A stretch of DNA of 64,000 nt, from assembly GCF_913060805.1 (NCBI RefSeq), contig NZ_CAJXTC010000006.1:1-64000 (forward strand), read 5' to 3'. Each line of letters begins with the position of its first letter. Within the stretch, counting starts at the first letter, position 1. This stretch comes from an uncultured Draconibacterium sp. (GTDB lineage: Bacteria; Bacteroidota; Bacteroidia; Bacteroidales; Prolixibacteraceae). The translations under genes were made by a program, and so were the position numbers. Positions 8,602-18,934 of this stretch are shown piece after piece. The notes beneath the pieces were generated by a model, which made no database searches, was not told the DNA's origin, and saw only the letters and a list, made by a program, of their open reading frames with translations.

Positions 8602-10269
8602 ATGAATCCAATAAACAGAAGACAATTCGTTAACCGATTATCATTAACAGCTGCCGGAACCATTGCTTTTTCAGGCCTTGCCTATTCATCAGGTAAGTTC
8701 ATGTCGGGTTTTGGTGCCGAAGAGTTTGTAACTGCCGAAAGCGCCACAGGAAAATTGCGAGGCGTAAGGCAAGACGGTGTAAATATCTTCAAAGGAATTC
8801 CGTACGGAGGTTCTGTTTCGGGCGAAAACCGGTTCCGTCGTCCGCCAAAAGTTGATCCGTGGACAGGTGTTCGCGATGCATTGGAATTGGGCGCTCCATC
8901 CTTGCAAACTTCCGGATGGGGACCAAAACCTGCAGAGGATTGTCTGTTCCTGAATGTGTGGACACCGGCCAACGATAATAAAAAACGTCCGGTAATGTTC
9001 TACAATCACGGTGGCGGTTATGTTACCGGATCGGGTGGTTCGGGCGGACAAGACGGTGCCAACCTGGCGCGTTATTTCGATGTGGTAGTGGTACAAACAA
9101 ACCACCGGTTAGGTTTATTGGGTTTTCTGTATTTAGATGAAATTGCAGGAGCGGATTACGCCGGATCAGGAAATATGGGCGTGTTGGATATTACTGCCGG
9201 ATTAAAATGGGTGAATGAGAATATTGACCGTTTTGGCGGCGATCCGAATAATGTAATGGTATTTGGTGAGTCGGGTGGTGGCGGAAAAACGTCGTGTATT
9301 TATGCCATGCCGGAAGCTTCGCCATACTTTAATAAAGCGTCGATTGAAAGTGGCCCGGGCGTTCGGATGCTCACAAAAGACCTGGCTGCCGAAACCACCG
9401 AAATGGTGCTAAAAGAAATGAATATCGCCAAAAATGACTGGCGAAAACTGTTGGAAGTTTCACCGGAGCAACTGTTGGAGATTCAGAATAAATTCATGTT
9501 TATTCCACCGTTCCAGGCAGAAATTGGAATGCCAGAGATGCACGGATTTGGTCCTGTTGTAGATGGTTCGGTGTTGCCAAATCATCCTTTTGATCCAACA
9601 GCGCCAAAAATCTCAAAAGACAAACCTTTGCTTACCGGATGGAACGAAGATGAATACGCATTTTTTGCGATGCAAAACAGGAATACCGAATTTACCAAAT
9701 TCACTTTTGATGATCTTCCTTCAAAGCTGGAAGCACAGTTCGGTGATGATGCTGCGACAATAGTGAATGCATACCGCAAAGCTTCGCCAAATGCAACGGC
9801 TCCTCAAATATTTATGGCTGTTTCGTCGATTAATATGATGGGACTGGGTTCCATTGAAATTGCCGAGCGCAAAACCAAAGAAGAGGGCGCGCCTGTTTAC
9901 CTGTACAATTTCGGGTATAAATCAGACATGAAAATTCCGGGATCGGATTTCCCAATGGGAACGCCACATGCCATGGACATTTCCTATAAATTCAACAATG
10001 TGCAGCCGCCAAAAGAAGGCGAGGAGCAACGACGTATGTTTGGCGACAGTTCGCCTGCAAGCTGCAAGGCATCGCACAATTTTGCCGAGTTGTGGACAAA
10101 TTTTGCACGAACCGGCGTGCCTTCAGCAGAAGGCGCACCGGAGTGGCCGGCCTATAATTTTAATGACCGCCCAACCATGCGAATCGATACCGAGTGCACA
10201 ATTATAAACGATCGGTACAATGTGGAGCTGGATATGTGGAGGAAAATTGGAAAATTACATACTGTTTGA
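8602..10269 (+). CDS. Tat-exported type B carboxylesterase
   Basis: This 555-residue alpha/beta hydrolase starts with the twin-arginine leader NRRQFVNRLSL followed by a hydrophobic stretch, so it should be exported folded. The oxyanion-hole motif HGGGYVTGSGG lies near residue 135, and the nucleophile elbow FGESGGGGK near residue 225. The catalytic His is probably in TPHAMDISYKF near 455. This is the classic layout of type B carboxylesterases (para-nitrobenzyl and feruloyl-type esters). With two further esterases nearby it suggests de-acylation of a decorated glycoside. The substrate is not determined by the sequence. Confidence 0.88.
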   Translation: MNPINRRQFVNRLSLTAAGTIAFSGLAYSSGKFMSGFGAEEFVTAESATGKLRGVRQDGVNIFKGIPYGGSVSGENRFRRPPKVDPWTGVRDALELGAPSLQTSGWGPKPAEDCLFLNVWTPANDNKKRPVMFYNHGGGYVTGSGGSGGQDGANLARYFDVVVVQTNHRLGLLGFLYLDEIAGADYAGSGNMGVLDITAGLKWVNENIDRFGGDPNNVMVFGESGGGGKTSCIYAMPEASPYFNKASIESGPGVRMLTKDLAAETTEMVLKEMNIAKNDWRKLLEVSPEQLLEIQNKFMFIPPFQAEIGMPEMHGFGPVVDGSVLPNHPFDPTAPKISKDKPLLTGWNEDEYAFFAMQNRNTEFTKFTFDDLPSKLEAQFGDDAATIVNAYRKASPNATAPQIFMAVSSINMMGLGSIEIAERKTKEEGAPVYLYNFGYKSDMKIPGSDFPMGTPHAMDISYKFNNVQPPKEGEEQRRMFGDSSPASCKASHNFAELWTNFARTGVPSAEGAPEWPAYNFNDRPTMRIDTECTIINDRYNVELDMWRKIGKLHTV

Positions 10270-10387
10270 ATAAACGAACTTAGTCCTTATTAGTCAAAGA
10301 CTTAATTTGCAAGACTGATCCTGATTTCGAAGATCGTTTTGCCTTAAAAAACTCAACCTTGAATTAACCGATATTAAATTGAAAACA

Positions 10388-11410
10388 ATGAAAAAATTTA
10401 CGCTACTAAGTTTAGCTCTTTTTGTGCTTAGCATTGCAACTTACGCGCAGGGAGGTTCAAATGGTTTGTTGATGCCCAAATTCATAAAACCCACTGATAA
10501 CAGCACAAGTACCCTGTTGACAGACCTTACAAAAGAACGGCATTTTTTCAGGGAACTACCTGCCGACAGTGAAATGAGTCTGCAAAAAGACGTTGTTTTT
10601 CACGAGACAAAAAGTATTGATGGCGATCCGATGTCGCTAAAAATGGACATCATAACTTACAAGGATGACAAGGTGCGTCCGTGTGTGGTTTATGTTATTG
10701 GCGGAGGTTTTTCTTTTGCTGCAAAAGAGCGGAATCTTTACGATCGGTACGAAATTGCAAAAGCCGGTTATGTGGTGGCAAGTGTGCAGTACCACGTTAT
10801 AAGCACCGGAATTTACAGCGACGCTGTTAAAGATGTAAAAGCTGCAATTCGTTTTATGCGGGCCAATGCCGATAAATACGGGGTTGATCCTGAAAACATT
10901 GGTATCTGGGGCGAATCTGCCGGAGGTTATTTAACCGCTATGGTGGCCACAACAAATGGCGAAAAACAGTTTGAAGAAGGTGAAAACCTGGATCAAAGCA
11001 GCGATGTAAAAGCAGCGGTTGATGCATATGGTTTGTCTGATCTTACAAAAATCGGAGCCGATTATGACGAAGATGCAGCAAACGCACACTTTACAGTAAT
11101 CTCTCCCGACGGACAGTTTATTCACGGAAAAAACAGCGGATTAACAAGTCTCGACAAACCGGAAGTTGTTGCCAAAGCAAATCCGATAACTTATGTGGAC
11201 AAAAACGATCCGCCATTTTTGCTTTTCCATGGAACAAACGATATGGCCGTTTCACCAAGTCAGACATTGTTATTGCACAACGCATTGCGCGAAAAAGGTG
11301 TTTCATCAACACGTTATGTGCTCGACGGAGCCGGACACGCCAGTGCCGAATTTTCTGATCCGCAGGTGATAAATATTATTATCGATTTTCTGGATGAGCA
11401 TTTGAAATAG
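10388..11410 (+). CDS. Exported alpha/beta hydrolase, acetyl/feruloyl esterase-like
   Basis: I take the ATG at 10388 (MKKFTLL) rather than the in-frame TTG nine bases upstream, giving 340 residues. A signal peptide ends near TYAQG. The core shows VIGGGFSF as oxyanion loop, GIWGESAGG as nucleophile elbow, FHGTNDMAV holding the acid Asp, and GAGHAS holding the catalytic His. The pattern is like that of small carbohydrate esterases of the BD-FAE or hormone-sensitive-lipase type, which remove acetyl or feruloyl groups. It is separated from the preceding esterase by 118 bp, where I see no clear terminator. Confidence 0.82.
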   Translation: MKKFTLLSLALFVLSIATYAQGGSNGLLMPKFIKPTDNSTSTLLTDLTKERHFFRELPADSEMSLQKDVVFHETKSIDGDPMSLKMDIITYKDDKVRPCVVYVIGGGFSFAAKERNLYDRYEIAKAGYVVASVQYHVISTGIYSDAVKDVKAAIRFMRANADKYGVDPENIGIWGESAGGYLTAMVATTNGEKQFEEGENLDQSSDVKAAVDAYGLSDLTKIGADYDEDAANAHFTVISPDGQFIHGKNSGLTSLDKPEVVAKANPITYVDKNDPPFLLFHGTNDMAVSPSQTLLLHNALREKGVSSTRYVLDGAGHASAEFSDPQVINIIIDFLDEHLK

Positions 11411-11480
11411 TAGGAGTATAGTGGGGCAGTTTTCTGGATGAAAACTTAAACCAATATCATATTAATCAAAAACTTAACTT

Positions 11481-13133
11481 ATGAGATCATTAAAATTTAT
11501 TCTTGCAGCATTCCTTTTCATAGGATTGTTTGCATGTCAAACTTCAACCACAAATGCACCTCCAACTGGTTCGCAACCGGGATCGCATCCGATGATCGCC
11601 AACAGCGAAACAGCGCAAACAAGCACCGAAAGTGGCGATGTAATCGGGTATGTGCACGACGGAGTTTTCAATTACAAAGGGATTCCGTATGCAAAAGCCG
11701 AGCGTTTTATGCCGCCACAAAAGCCTGATAAATGGGACGGTGTGCGTAGCTGTCGTTCGTATGGTCCGGTTTGCCCAATCGATGTTTCATCGATGATTTT
11801 GGCTGACGAAATGGAATTTGCGCAGCAGCACAATTTCTGGTTCATGAAAGAGGAAGATTGTAACAATCTGAATGTTTGGTCGCCGGGAATTAACGATGGT
11901 AAAAAACGTCCGGTAATGGTTTGGCTGCATGGTGGCGGTTACACTGCCGGTTCATCGTGCGAATTGCCAAGTTACGATGGCGAGAATTTAAGTCGCACCG
12001 GCGATGTGGTGGTAGTTTCCATCAATCATCGTTTAAATGTGCTTGGTTTCCTCGACCTGTCGGCTGTTGATGAAAAATATGCTCAATCGGCCAACGTGGG
12101 AATGATGGATGTTGTTGCCGCGTTGGAATGGGTGCATAACAACATTGCCAACTTTGGTGGCGATCCTGCTAACGTAACTATTTTCGGTCAGTCCGGTGGT
12201 GGTGGCAAAGTGGCTACCATGCTTTACACGCCTTCTGCAAAAGGCTTGTTCCACAAAGCAATTATGCAAAGTGGTGTTGCCGGAAGTTACAGCACCAAAG
12301 AAGCTACTCAGAAACTGGGTTTGGCCGTTATGGAAGAATTGGGTTTGAAAAATAGTGAAGTTGAGAAATTAAAAGATATTCCGCACGATGAATTGTTAGC
12401 TGCCGGAAACCGTGCAATTGCCAAAAGCAGCGGTGCAGGAATGGGACGTTTAGGATGGGCGCCATCGTGCGACGGTGTGTTTATTCCTTTGCAACCGGGA
12501 GCTCCCGGCGCCGAAGATCTGGCTAAAGATATTCCTGTAATCATGGGATCTAACCAGGTAGAATTTGGTTCGTTTGGCGGTGGTGCCGATTTGTTGCACG
12601 CCGATGAGGCAACTATCATCGAAAACCTGAAAGAGCGTTATGGCGACAAAACCGATGCTTATGTGGCAGCTTTTAAAAAGGCATATCCAAATACAAAATT
12701 ACCTTCTGATATGAAGGACGTTGATTTAATGTTCCGTCCGATGTTGTTGAACTTTGCCAACTTGAAATCAGCAGTTCCGGGTGGAGCGCCGGTTTACAAT
12801 TACGTGTTTAAATGGAATGCACCTCATTTGGATGGGATGTTAAAATCGAGCCACTGTATGGAGATCGCGTTTGTTTTCAACAACATTGCACGCACCGAAG
12901 AGTACAACAGCGGATCGCCGGAAGCATATGCGCTTGCCGAGAAGTTGAGTAAAACATGGGCAACTTTCGCGCACACCGGAAATCCGAACAACGTGGATAT
13001 GCCCGAGTGGGAACCATTTACTCCCGATGGCGGTGCTACTATGTTATTCGATAATCAATCGGAACTGGTTCATAATCACGATAAAGAAATGATCGAGATT
13101 GCCACTTCAGTTCCTCAACCAAGTATCTTTTAA
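11481..13133 (+). CDS. Lipoprotein type B carboxylesterase
   Basis: The 550-residue protein has a lipoprotein leader with lipobox LFAC (Cys near residue 19), so it is probably anchored in a membrane facing the periplasm or surface. It has the type B carboxylesterase elements: EDCNNLNVW, HGGGYTAGS for the oxyanion hole, FGQSGGGGK with the nucleophilic Ser, and SHCMEIAFVF containing the likely catalytic His. It is related to the esterase at 8602 but has GQSGG in place of GESGG. Only 9 bp separate it from the following MBL-fold gene, a strong hint of an operon. Confidence 0.88.
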   Translation: MRSLKFILAAFLFIGLFACQTSTTNAPPTGSQPGSHPMIANSETAQTSTESGDVIGYVHDGVFNYKGIPYAKAERFMPPQKPDKWDGVRSCRSYGPVCPIDVSSMILADEMEFAQQHNFWFMKEEDCNNLNVWSPGINDGKKRPVMVWLHGGGYTAGSSCELPSYDGENLSRTGDVVVVSINHRLNVLGFLDLSAVDEKYAQSANVGMMDVVAALEWVHNNIANFGGDPANVTIFGQSGGGGKVATMLYTPSAKGLFHKAIMQSGVAGSYSTKEATQKLGLAVMEELGLKNSEVEKLKDIPHDELLAAGNRAIAKSSGAGMGRLGWAPSCDGVFIPLQPGAPGAEDLAKDIPVIMGSNQVEFGSFGGGADLLHADEATIIENLKERYGDKTDAYVAAFKKAYPNTKLPSDMKDVDLMFRPMLLNFANLKSAVPGGAPVYNYVFKWNAPHLDGMLKSSHCMEIAFVFNNIARTEEYNSGSPEAYALAEKLSKTWATFAHTGNPNNVDMPEWEPFTPDGGATMLFDNQSELVHNHDKEMIEIATSVPQPSIF

Positions 13134-13142
13134 TCATTGAAA

Positions 13143-13970
13143 ATGAAGAAAATAGTTTTATTACTTAACGCGATATTGATTGCTACAATCGGTTTGTATG
13201 CGCAACCACAATTTAAAATTGATGGCGAAGAAGTGTACACAGGCGACGATGTGGTTTTTCACCAAATTGATGATCATACCTGGGTAGGAACCGGTAAAGC
13301 CATGTCGAACGAGAGTTTGTACCTGGTAGAAGGAAATGAGAAAGCTTTGCTGATTGATGCCGGAACAAACATTAAAGGGCTGGATAAAATTGTGGAGTCG
13401 ATCACTTCAAAACCTTATACAGTGGTGGCTACACACGTTCATCCCGATCATACCGGACCATCGATCGATGTGTTTTCTGAGATTTATATCAATGAGGCCG
13501 ATACAGTTGGAATTCCTCAGTTTATGCCCGATTATAAAGGCGAAGTGAAATTTCTGAAAGACGGTGAAGTCTTTGATCTTGGCGGAAGAAAGATCGAGGT
13601 TGTTTTCACTCCCGGTCATACTCCCGGATCAACAACTTTTATCGATAAAGCTGCCAAATACGGTTTCAGTGGCGACTCGTTCGGATCAGGTAATTTATTG
13701 CTGACTACCAACTTCTCGACGCTGAAAAATACTTGTGAGAAAATGAGCAAAGTAATGGTCGATAACGGTATCACAGAACTTTATCCCGGTCACTTTTTTG
13801 GTGGAAATAAAGAAACCAAAAAGCGGGTCGACGATCTTGAAAAGATCAGTGAAGAAGCATTGTCAGGAGACTTAAAAGGAGATGAGAACCCACAAGGATT
13901 TATGGGGCTTAACCTTTTAATTAATCGCGATGGCGTTCGCGTAAATTACAGCGCCCAAGCATTAAAATAA
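13143..13970 (+). CDS. Exported metallo-beta-lactamase-fold hydrolase, copy 2
   Basis: The start is placed at the ATG at 13143. The in-frame TTG at 13137 adds two residues. A signal peptide ends near LYAQ. The zinc motif THVHPDH, TPGHTPGSTTF, GFSGDSFGSGN and YPGHF match copy 1 at 7734 nearly position for position, and both share the unusual stretch HQIDDHTWVGTG. Two such enzymes in one hydrolase locus suggest related but different substrates, for example two lactones or esters. It is followed after 39 bp by the GH78 gene. Confidence 0.85.
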   Translation: MKKIVLLLNAILIATIGLYAQPQFKIDGEEVYTGDDVVFHQIDDHTWVGTGKAMSNESLYLVEGNEKALLIDAGTNIKGLDKIVESITSKPYTVVATHVHPDHTGPSIDVFSEIYINEADTVGIPQFMPDYKGEVKFLKDGEVFDLGGRKIEVVFTPGHTPGSTTFIDKAAKYGFSGDSFGSGNLLLTTNFSTLKNTCEKMSKVMVDNGITELYPGHFFGGNKETKKRVDDLEKISEEALSGDLKGDENPQGFMGLNLLINRDGVRVNYSAQALK

Positions 13971-14009
13971 GTACATATTTAGTTGAATAAAATCTATAAA
14001 ACCAATACA

Positions 14010-16361
14010 ATGAAAAAGTTAATTACATTAATTCTTATTATCTCGGCATTTGCAAGTTCGGCGCAAATGTTTGGACCACCACGAAATAACGAATGGGATG
14101 CAAGCTGGATTTGCGTGCCTGAAGCCGGAGCAACCGACGCAGGTCTTTACCTGTTCCGTAAAACAATAAATTTTGATGCTGTTCCCGCTAAATTTGAAAT
14201 GCGCGTAACGGCTGATAATCGCTATAAACTTTATATCAACGAAAAACTGGTTTCAATGGGACCTGCATTGGGCGATTTGAAACACTGGAATTACGAAACT
14301 GTTGACATTGCTCCATTCCTGAAACAAGGCGAAAATATTATTGCCGCCGAGGTTTGGAACGAAGGTGATATGAAACCCGTTTCTCAATTCTCATGGAAGA
14401 CCGGATTTTTATTCCAGGGAACCGACGATGCAACCAAAGTGTTGAACACCAACGATTCGTGGAAATGTATCGAAGATAAAAGTTACACACCTATACGTCA
14501 GCAGGTTCGTGGTTATTATGCAGCCGGTGCCGGTGAAAAAATCGACATGAATTACGCTGTAAAAGGATGGAAAGCTTTAAGTTTTGACGATACCAGTTGG
14601 AAATCGGCCAAAGCAGTTTTCGAACGTTCAACAAGAGGAATGGGCTTTAACACCCGCGGCGGATGGACCTTGCAGCCATCGATTATTCCGCAAATGGAAA
14701 TGACTTACCAACGTTTGGTGTCCACGCGAAAAGCGGAAGGTGTTACTGTGCCTACCAACTTCCCTGAAGAAAAAGTGGCCATTGAAGTGCCTGCAAATAC
14801 AACTGCAACAATCCTGCTCGATCAGGAAGTTTATACCAACGCTTATCCAACGCTTGTATTCAGCGGCGGCGATGAAGGTACAATTGTAATTACCTATTCT
14901 GAAGGTTTGTACAATGCCGAAGGCGCGAAAAACAACCGTAACGAGATTGAAGGAAAAACGATTTCCGGACGTATGGATACCATTATTTCGGACGGTTCGC
15001 AAAACCAGACTTTCACAACCTTGAACTGGAGAACTTACCGTTATTTGGAAATAAAAGTGGAAACAAAAGACAGTCCGCTTACCATCGAAGATTTCTACGG
15101 AACATTTACCGGTTATCCGTTTGAAATGAACGCCAAGATTAACGCCAACGATGCTGAGTTGGATAAAATTCTGGATATTGGCTGGCGTACGGCTCGTTCT
15201 TGTGCGGTTGAAACTTACATGGACTGCCCGTATTACGAACGTCTGCAATACATTGGTGATGCGCGTATTCAGTTGTTTGTTTCGTATTTCAACAGTGGCG
15301 ACGACCGTTTGGCAAAAAATGCATTGAACCTGATGAACAACTCTCGCCAGGTGGATGGATATACTTTAAGTCGTTATCCGGATACTCAAAACCAGGTAAT
15401 TGCAACCTACTCGATGTGGTTTGTTTGCATGTTGCACGACTACCTGATGTACGGAAGTGATCCTGAATTTTTGGATGACAAATTGCTGGGATCTCGCCAG
15501 ATTCTGAACTACTTCATCAGTTTTGTTGACGACGATGGTTCACTGAAAAACCTGCCGGGATGGAACTTTACCGACTGGGCAAGCAACTGGCGCATGGGAA
15601 CAGCTCCTGCTGCTGAGGATGGAAGTACTGCTTTGCTCGATCTGCAGTTGTTACTGGCTTTACAGGCGGGAATGGAACTGGAGCAAGTTCAAGGTAGCGA
15701 AGAGTATGCGGACATGTATGCAAGCCTGGCGAAAAAAATGTCGGAAACTATTAAAAGCAAATACTGGGATGCTTCGCGCAACTTATTTGCCGACACTCCT
15801 GATAAAAAGGATTTCTCGCAACATACCAATTCAATGGCGATTCTTGCAGGACTTACCACTCCGGAGCAAAACGTTAAAATTGCTGAGCAGATGTTGGAAG
15901 ATGAGTCGCTGACTCAGGCTACTATCTACTTTAAATACTACTTGCACCTGGCATTGGCGAAAGCCGGTATGGGCGACGATTTCCTGGAATGGCTAGACAT
16001 CTGGCGTAAGAATATCGATCTTGGTTTAACTACCTGGGGCGAAACTTCGGAAGTGGAAACTACCCGCTCTGATTGCCATGCATGGGGTGCCAGTCCGAAC
16101 ATTGAAGCTTACCGCATTATTCTTGGAATTGAGAGTGCTGCTCCGTATTTCAAAAAAGTAAAAATTGAGCCAAATATTGGTGCATTCGAAACCATTAGCG
16201 GCGAGATGCCTCACCCGGCTGGAACAATTGCTGTTGATTACGATAATTCAGCAAGCGGTTTAAAAGCTGAAATCAGCTTGCCCGAAGGAATTACCGGAAC
16301 ATTTGTTTGGGAAGGTAAAAGCCACACATTGAAAAGCGGAAAGAACAATCTTGAATTATAG
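14010..16361 (+). CDS. Exported alpha-L-rhamnosidase, GH78 family
   Basis: Starting at the ATG at 14010, the protein has 783 residues and a signal peptide ending in SSAQ. An N-terminal beta-sandwich (WIC..E..L.RK, YKLYINE) leads into the (alpha/alpha)6 catalytic domain. There, ETYMDCPYYERLQYIGDARI carries the residue pattern of the GH78 acid site, and WGETSEVETTRSDCHAWGA lies near the end, followed by the usual C-terminal beta domain. It should release terminal L-rhamnose from glycosides. It ends the first unit of the locus: a strong hairpin terminator follows at 16403. Confidence 0.87.
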   Translation: MKKLITLILIISAFASSAQMFGPPRNNEWDASWICVPEAGATDAGLYLFRKTINFDAVPAKFEMRVTADNRYKLYINEKLVSMGPALGDLKHWNYETVDIAPFLKQGENIIAAEVWNEGDMKPVSQFSWKTGFLFQGTDDATKVLNTNDSWKCIEDKSYTPIRQQVRGYYAAGAGEKIDMNYAVKGWKALSFDDTSWKSAKAVFERSTRGMGFNTRGGWTLQPSIIPQMEMTYQRLVSTRKAEGVTVPTNFPEEKVAIEVPANTTATILLDQEVYTNAYPTLVFSGGDEGTIVITYSEGLYNAEGAKNNRNEIEGKTISGRMDTIISDGSQNQTFTTLNWRTYRYLEIKVETKDSPLTIEDFYGTFTGYPFEMNAKINANDAELDKILDIGWRTARSCAVETYMDCPYYERLQYIGDARIQLFVSYFNSGDDRLAKNALNLMNNSRQVDGYTLSRYPDTQNQVIATYSMWFVCMLHDYLMYGSDPEFLDDKLLGSRQILNYFISFVDDDGSLKNLPGWNFTDWASNWRMGTAPAAEDGSTALLDLQLLLALQAGMELEQVQGSEEYADMYASLAKKMSETIKSKYWDASRNLFADTPDKKDFSQHTNSMAILAGLTTPEQNVKIAEQMLEDESLTQATIYFKYYLHLALAKAGMGDDFLEWLDIWRKNIDLGLTTWGETSEVETTRSDCHAWGASPNIEAYRIILGIESAAPYFKKVKIEPNIGAFETISGEMPHPAGTIAVDYDNSASGLKAEISLPEGITGTFVWEGKSHTLKSGKNNLEL

Positions 16362-16402
16362 ATTCATTGGTTGAATAGTTATACTTAAGTTAAGCATTTA
16401 CA

Positions 16403-16440
16403 GGTCATTCAGGGAATTAATTTCCCTGGATGACCATTTT
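16403..16440 (+). terminator. Intrinsic terminator after the GH78 gene
   Basis: GGTCATTCAGGGAA (16403-16416) pairs with TTCCCTGGATGACC (16422-16435) over 14 bp with one G-T pair and a 5-nt loop, followed by a T-rich tail. It separates the hydrolase unit from the reductase-cytochrome unit. Confidence 0.85.
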
Positions 16441-16609
16441 CTATTAAATGTAAAAAGCACCTCCTAACGAAAGAAATATATTGAGTTGTGAGTTTAAAAT
16501 GCTGCGTTTAAGCAGCTGTCAACTTAAATGTATTTCCCAAAAACATTGATTTTGTAGAAGTGGCAAACAGGTGTTCCGGAGAACAATGTTGCCTGAATTT
16601 AATATTGAT

Positions 16610-18281
16610 ATGGAAAAGTACATAAAACATACTATCGAAAATGGTATTTCGCGACGTAGTTTTTTGTCGCGCGCTGCTGTGGCTTCGTGTGCCGCCGGTT
16701 TGGTTGGGTTTGCCAGCTGTAAGCCGGAGAGTCCCAGCCAGGAAGCATTTCAGGAGGGAGTGGCCTACGGAAAAAGTATAGACGATGCAGCAAAACTATC
16801 GTTTCTTCCAAAACCGGAGGAAATACCGGAGAGCGAGATAAGTAAAACAGAATCATTTGATGTGGTAATTGTTGGGGCAGGTGCTTCGGGAGTTCCGGCA
16901 GCGCTGTCGGCACTCGAAAACGGCGCTTCTGTTGCTGTTCTTCAAAAGGAAAATATAGCTATTTCTCAGGGTAATTCCGGTGCCGGAATTGATCTCAGCA
17001 CAAGTGATAAAGCCGGTGTGGAAGCGCTGGTTTCAAGATTAATGGGAGACAATGCACATCGTTGTAATCCAAAATTGCTCCGCGAGTGGGCATATAATTC
17101 AGGCGAGGCAGTTTCGTGGGTAATCGACCGTGCACAAAAAGCCGGTGCAAAAGTGATTAACCAGGGGAATTTACAGCAGGTAAATATCCTAAAAATGAAT
17201 GGTTATAAGCTGGGTTTTCATACCGCATATTTTGGCTCAAAACCGTATACCAATGGCGATGGAATGCGCGATTTGGCGGCTTATGCCGAGAAACAAGGTG
17301 TGAAGTTTTTCTATAGTACGCCTGCAGTTCAGCTGGTTCAGGAAGATAGCGGTGAAATTACCGGCGTTATCGGGAAAAAGCAGGATGGCGCCTACACCAA
17401 ATTTCTGGCTAAAAAAGGTGTTATTCTTGCAACTGGCGATTACCAAAATAACAAAGCTATGTGCGATTATTTTGTTCCTGATGCCAAAAATTTCGGACGC
17501 AAACAATCGCGCAAAACCGGCGATGGTTTCGTTTTAAGGATACTGGGCAGGTGGTGTTATCGAGCCAATTGGCCATACAAAAATGTTGCACGATTTTGAT
17601 GCCGGGCCGGCTACCATGTGCGATATGCCATTCCTGACTGTCGATCACTCGGGAAAAAGGTTTGTAAACGAAAGCGTGGAAATGTCGTTGCTGTGTAATT
17701 ATTTACGCGGACCCGAGAAAACCGGGCAGTATTCGCAGATATTCGATGCGAATTACATGACACAGGCCAAAAACTGGCCGGGTGTTTTGGTGTCGCCCGA
17801 AGATATGAAAAATTACATGCCTGATGAGGATGTTCCGCATCGTCATGGCGTGTATGAAGCTTTTATAAATACGCATAAAGCCGATACTCTTGAGGAGCTT
17901 GCGCTTAAAATTGAAGCCGATCCGGAGACCTTGAAAGCGACAGTAAAAAGGTATAATGAGCTGGTAGCGTCGAAACAAGATTCTGATTTCGGAAAAGCCG
18001 CCGAGTTCATGAAACCGATTGATACTCCTCCGTTTTATGGTATTCACCGCACATTGCGACTTTCAGCCGTTTGTTCAGGATTGCTTGTTGATGAAAATCA
18101 TCAGTGTTTGAATGCCGAGGGAGACAAAATAAAAGGCTTGTATGCCATCGGTAATCTTGGTGGTGGTTTTTATGGCGGAGTGGATTATCCGCTAACGGTT
18201 TACGGTTTGTCGCTGGGGCGCTGTTACACTTTCGGTTACCTGGCCGGACGACATGTTGCCAATTTGCAACCTACCGCTTAA
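16610..18281 (+). pseudogene. Tat-exported FAD-dependent fumarate-reductase-like flavoprotein, frameshifted
   Basis: The reading frame from 16610 carries a twin-arginine leader SRRSFLSR with Cys in FASCK, and the FAD-binding motif VGAGASG near residue 89. It shifts near 17536. The next frame continues GYWAGGVIEPIGHTKMLHDF and runs to 18281, with HRTLRLSAVCSG and a terminal GNLGGGFYGGVDYPLTVYG typical of the flavocytochrome c / fumarate-reductase family. Removing one A at 17536-17537 restores a single frame of about 557 residues (DGFVLGYW). An upstream in-frame GTG at 16571 exists. I prefer the ATG because the Tat leader follows it. The shift may be a real mutation, a sequencing error or, less likely, programmed. 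Such reductases accept electrons from a membrane cytochrome, and one is encoded next. Confidence 0.82.
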
Positions 18282-18320
18282 AGCTTTTTTACTACTTACA
18301 AACTTTAAAAAGATTTTGAA

Positions 18321-18914
18321 ATGAACGATAAAACCAAGTCAGCCGGAAAGAGATCAATGCTTCGGATGCCAAGAGTTCTGATTCTTGCGGCTGTAATAGT
18401 TGTTGTCCTCTCAGGACTTGTAACCGGCGGGGTGCACTGGCACAATCAGCCCGGCTTTTGTACCAACTGTCACACCCCAATGAACGAATATGTAGAAAAT
18501 TATTATGGCGGCGATACAACGCTGATGATTACGCGTCATGCAATGGCAGACACCGTTTCGCTTCGATGCCTGGATTGCCACAGCCAGAAATTGAATGAGC
18601 AGCTTACAGAAGGAGCGCACTGGCTGACCGGGAACTATACTTTTCCGCTGGAAAAGCGTGAAATCGGTACCCGTAGTTTTTGTATGACTGCAGGATGCCA
18701 TGTGGAAGAGGAGATTATAAAAGCAACAACTAATACGCAGGAAATGTCGTTTGCTTTTAGCCAGCACGATCCGCGCCACGGAAAGCAGGAATGTTACACC
18801 TGCCATTCCATGCACGGGCAGTCGGTTTATTCCTGTAACCAGTGTCATCATTTTGAATTGCCGGAAGGCTGGATTTCGCCGCAGCCAAATGGCGTGATTG
18901 CCAGTTTAGATTAG
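18321..18914 (+). CDS. Membrane-anchored multihaem cytochrome c, NapC/NrfH-like quinol donor
   Basis: This 197-residue protein has one N-terminal transmembrane helix (about residues 16-36) followed by haem motifs CTNCH (47), CLDCH (83), CYTCH (158) and CNQCH (172), plus CMTAGCH (121), a CX4CH site that could bind a fifth haem as in some cytochromes c3. Proteins of this shape take electrons from menaquinol and hand them to periplasmic reductases. It begins 39 bp after the flavoprotein gene, so the two form a probable respiratory pair in which the flavoprotein reduces an organic acceptor. The acceptor cannot be read from the sequence. Confidence 0.87.
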   Translation: MNDKTKSAGKRSMLRMPRVLILAAVIVVVLSGLVTGGVHWHNQPGFCTNCHTPMNEYVENYYGGDTTLMITRHAMADTVSLRCLDCHSQKLNEQLTEGAHWLTGNYTFPLEKREIGTRSFCMTAGCHVEEEIIKATTNTQEMSFAFSQHDPRHGKQECYTCHSMHGQSVYSCNQCHHFELPEGWISPQPNGVIASLD

Positions 18915-18934
18915 AATAACTAAAACTAAATAAG

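Noticed and set aside
14628-15248. Long minus-strand open frame inside the GH78 gene
   Set aside because: It is antisense to well-conserved GH78 sequence and has no domain or start context of its own.
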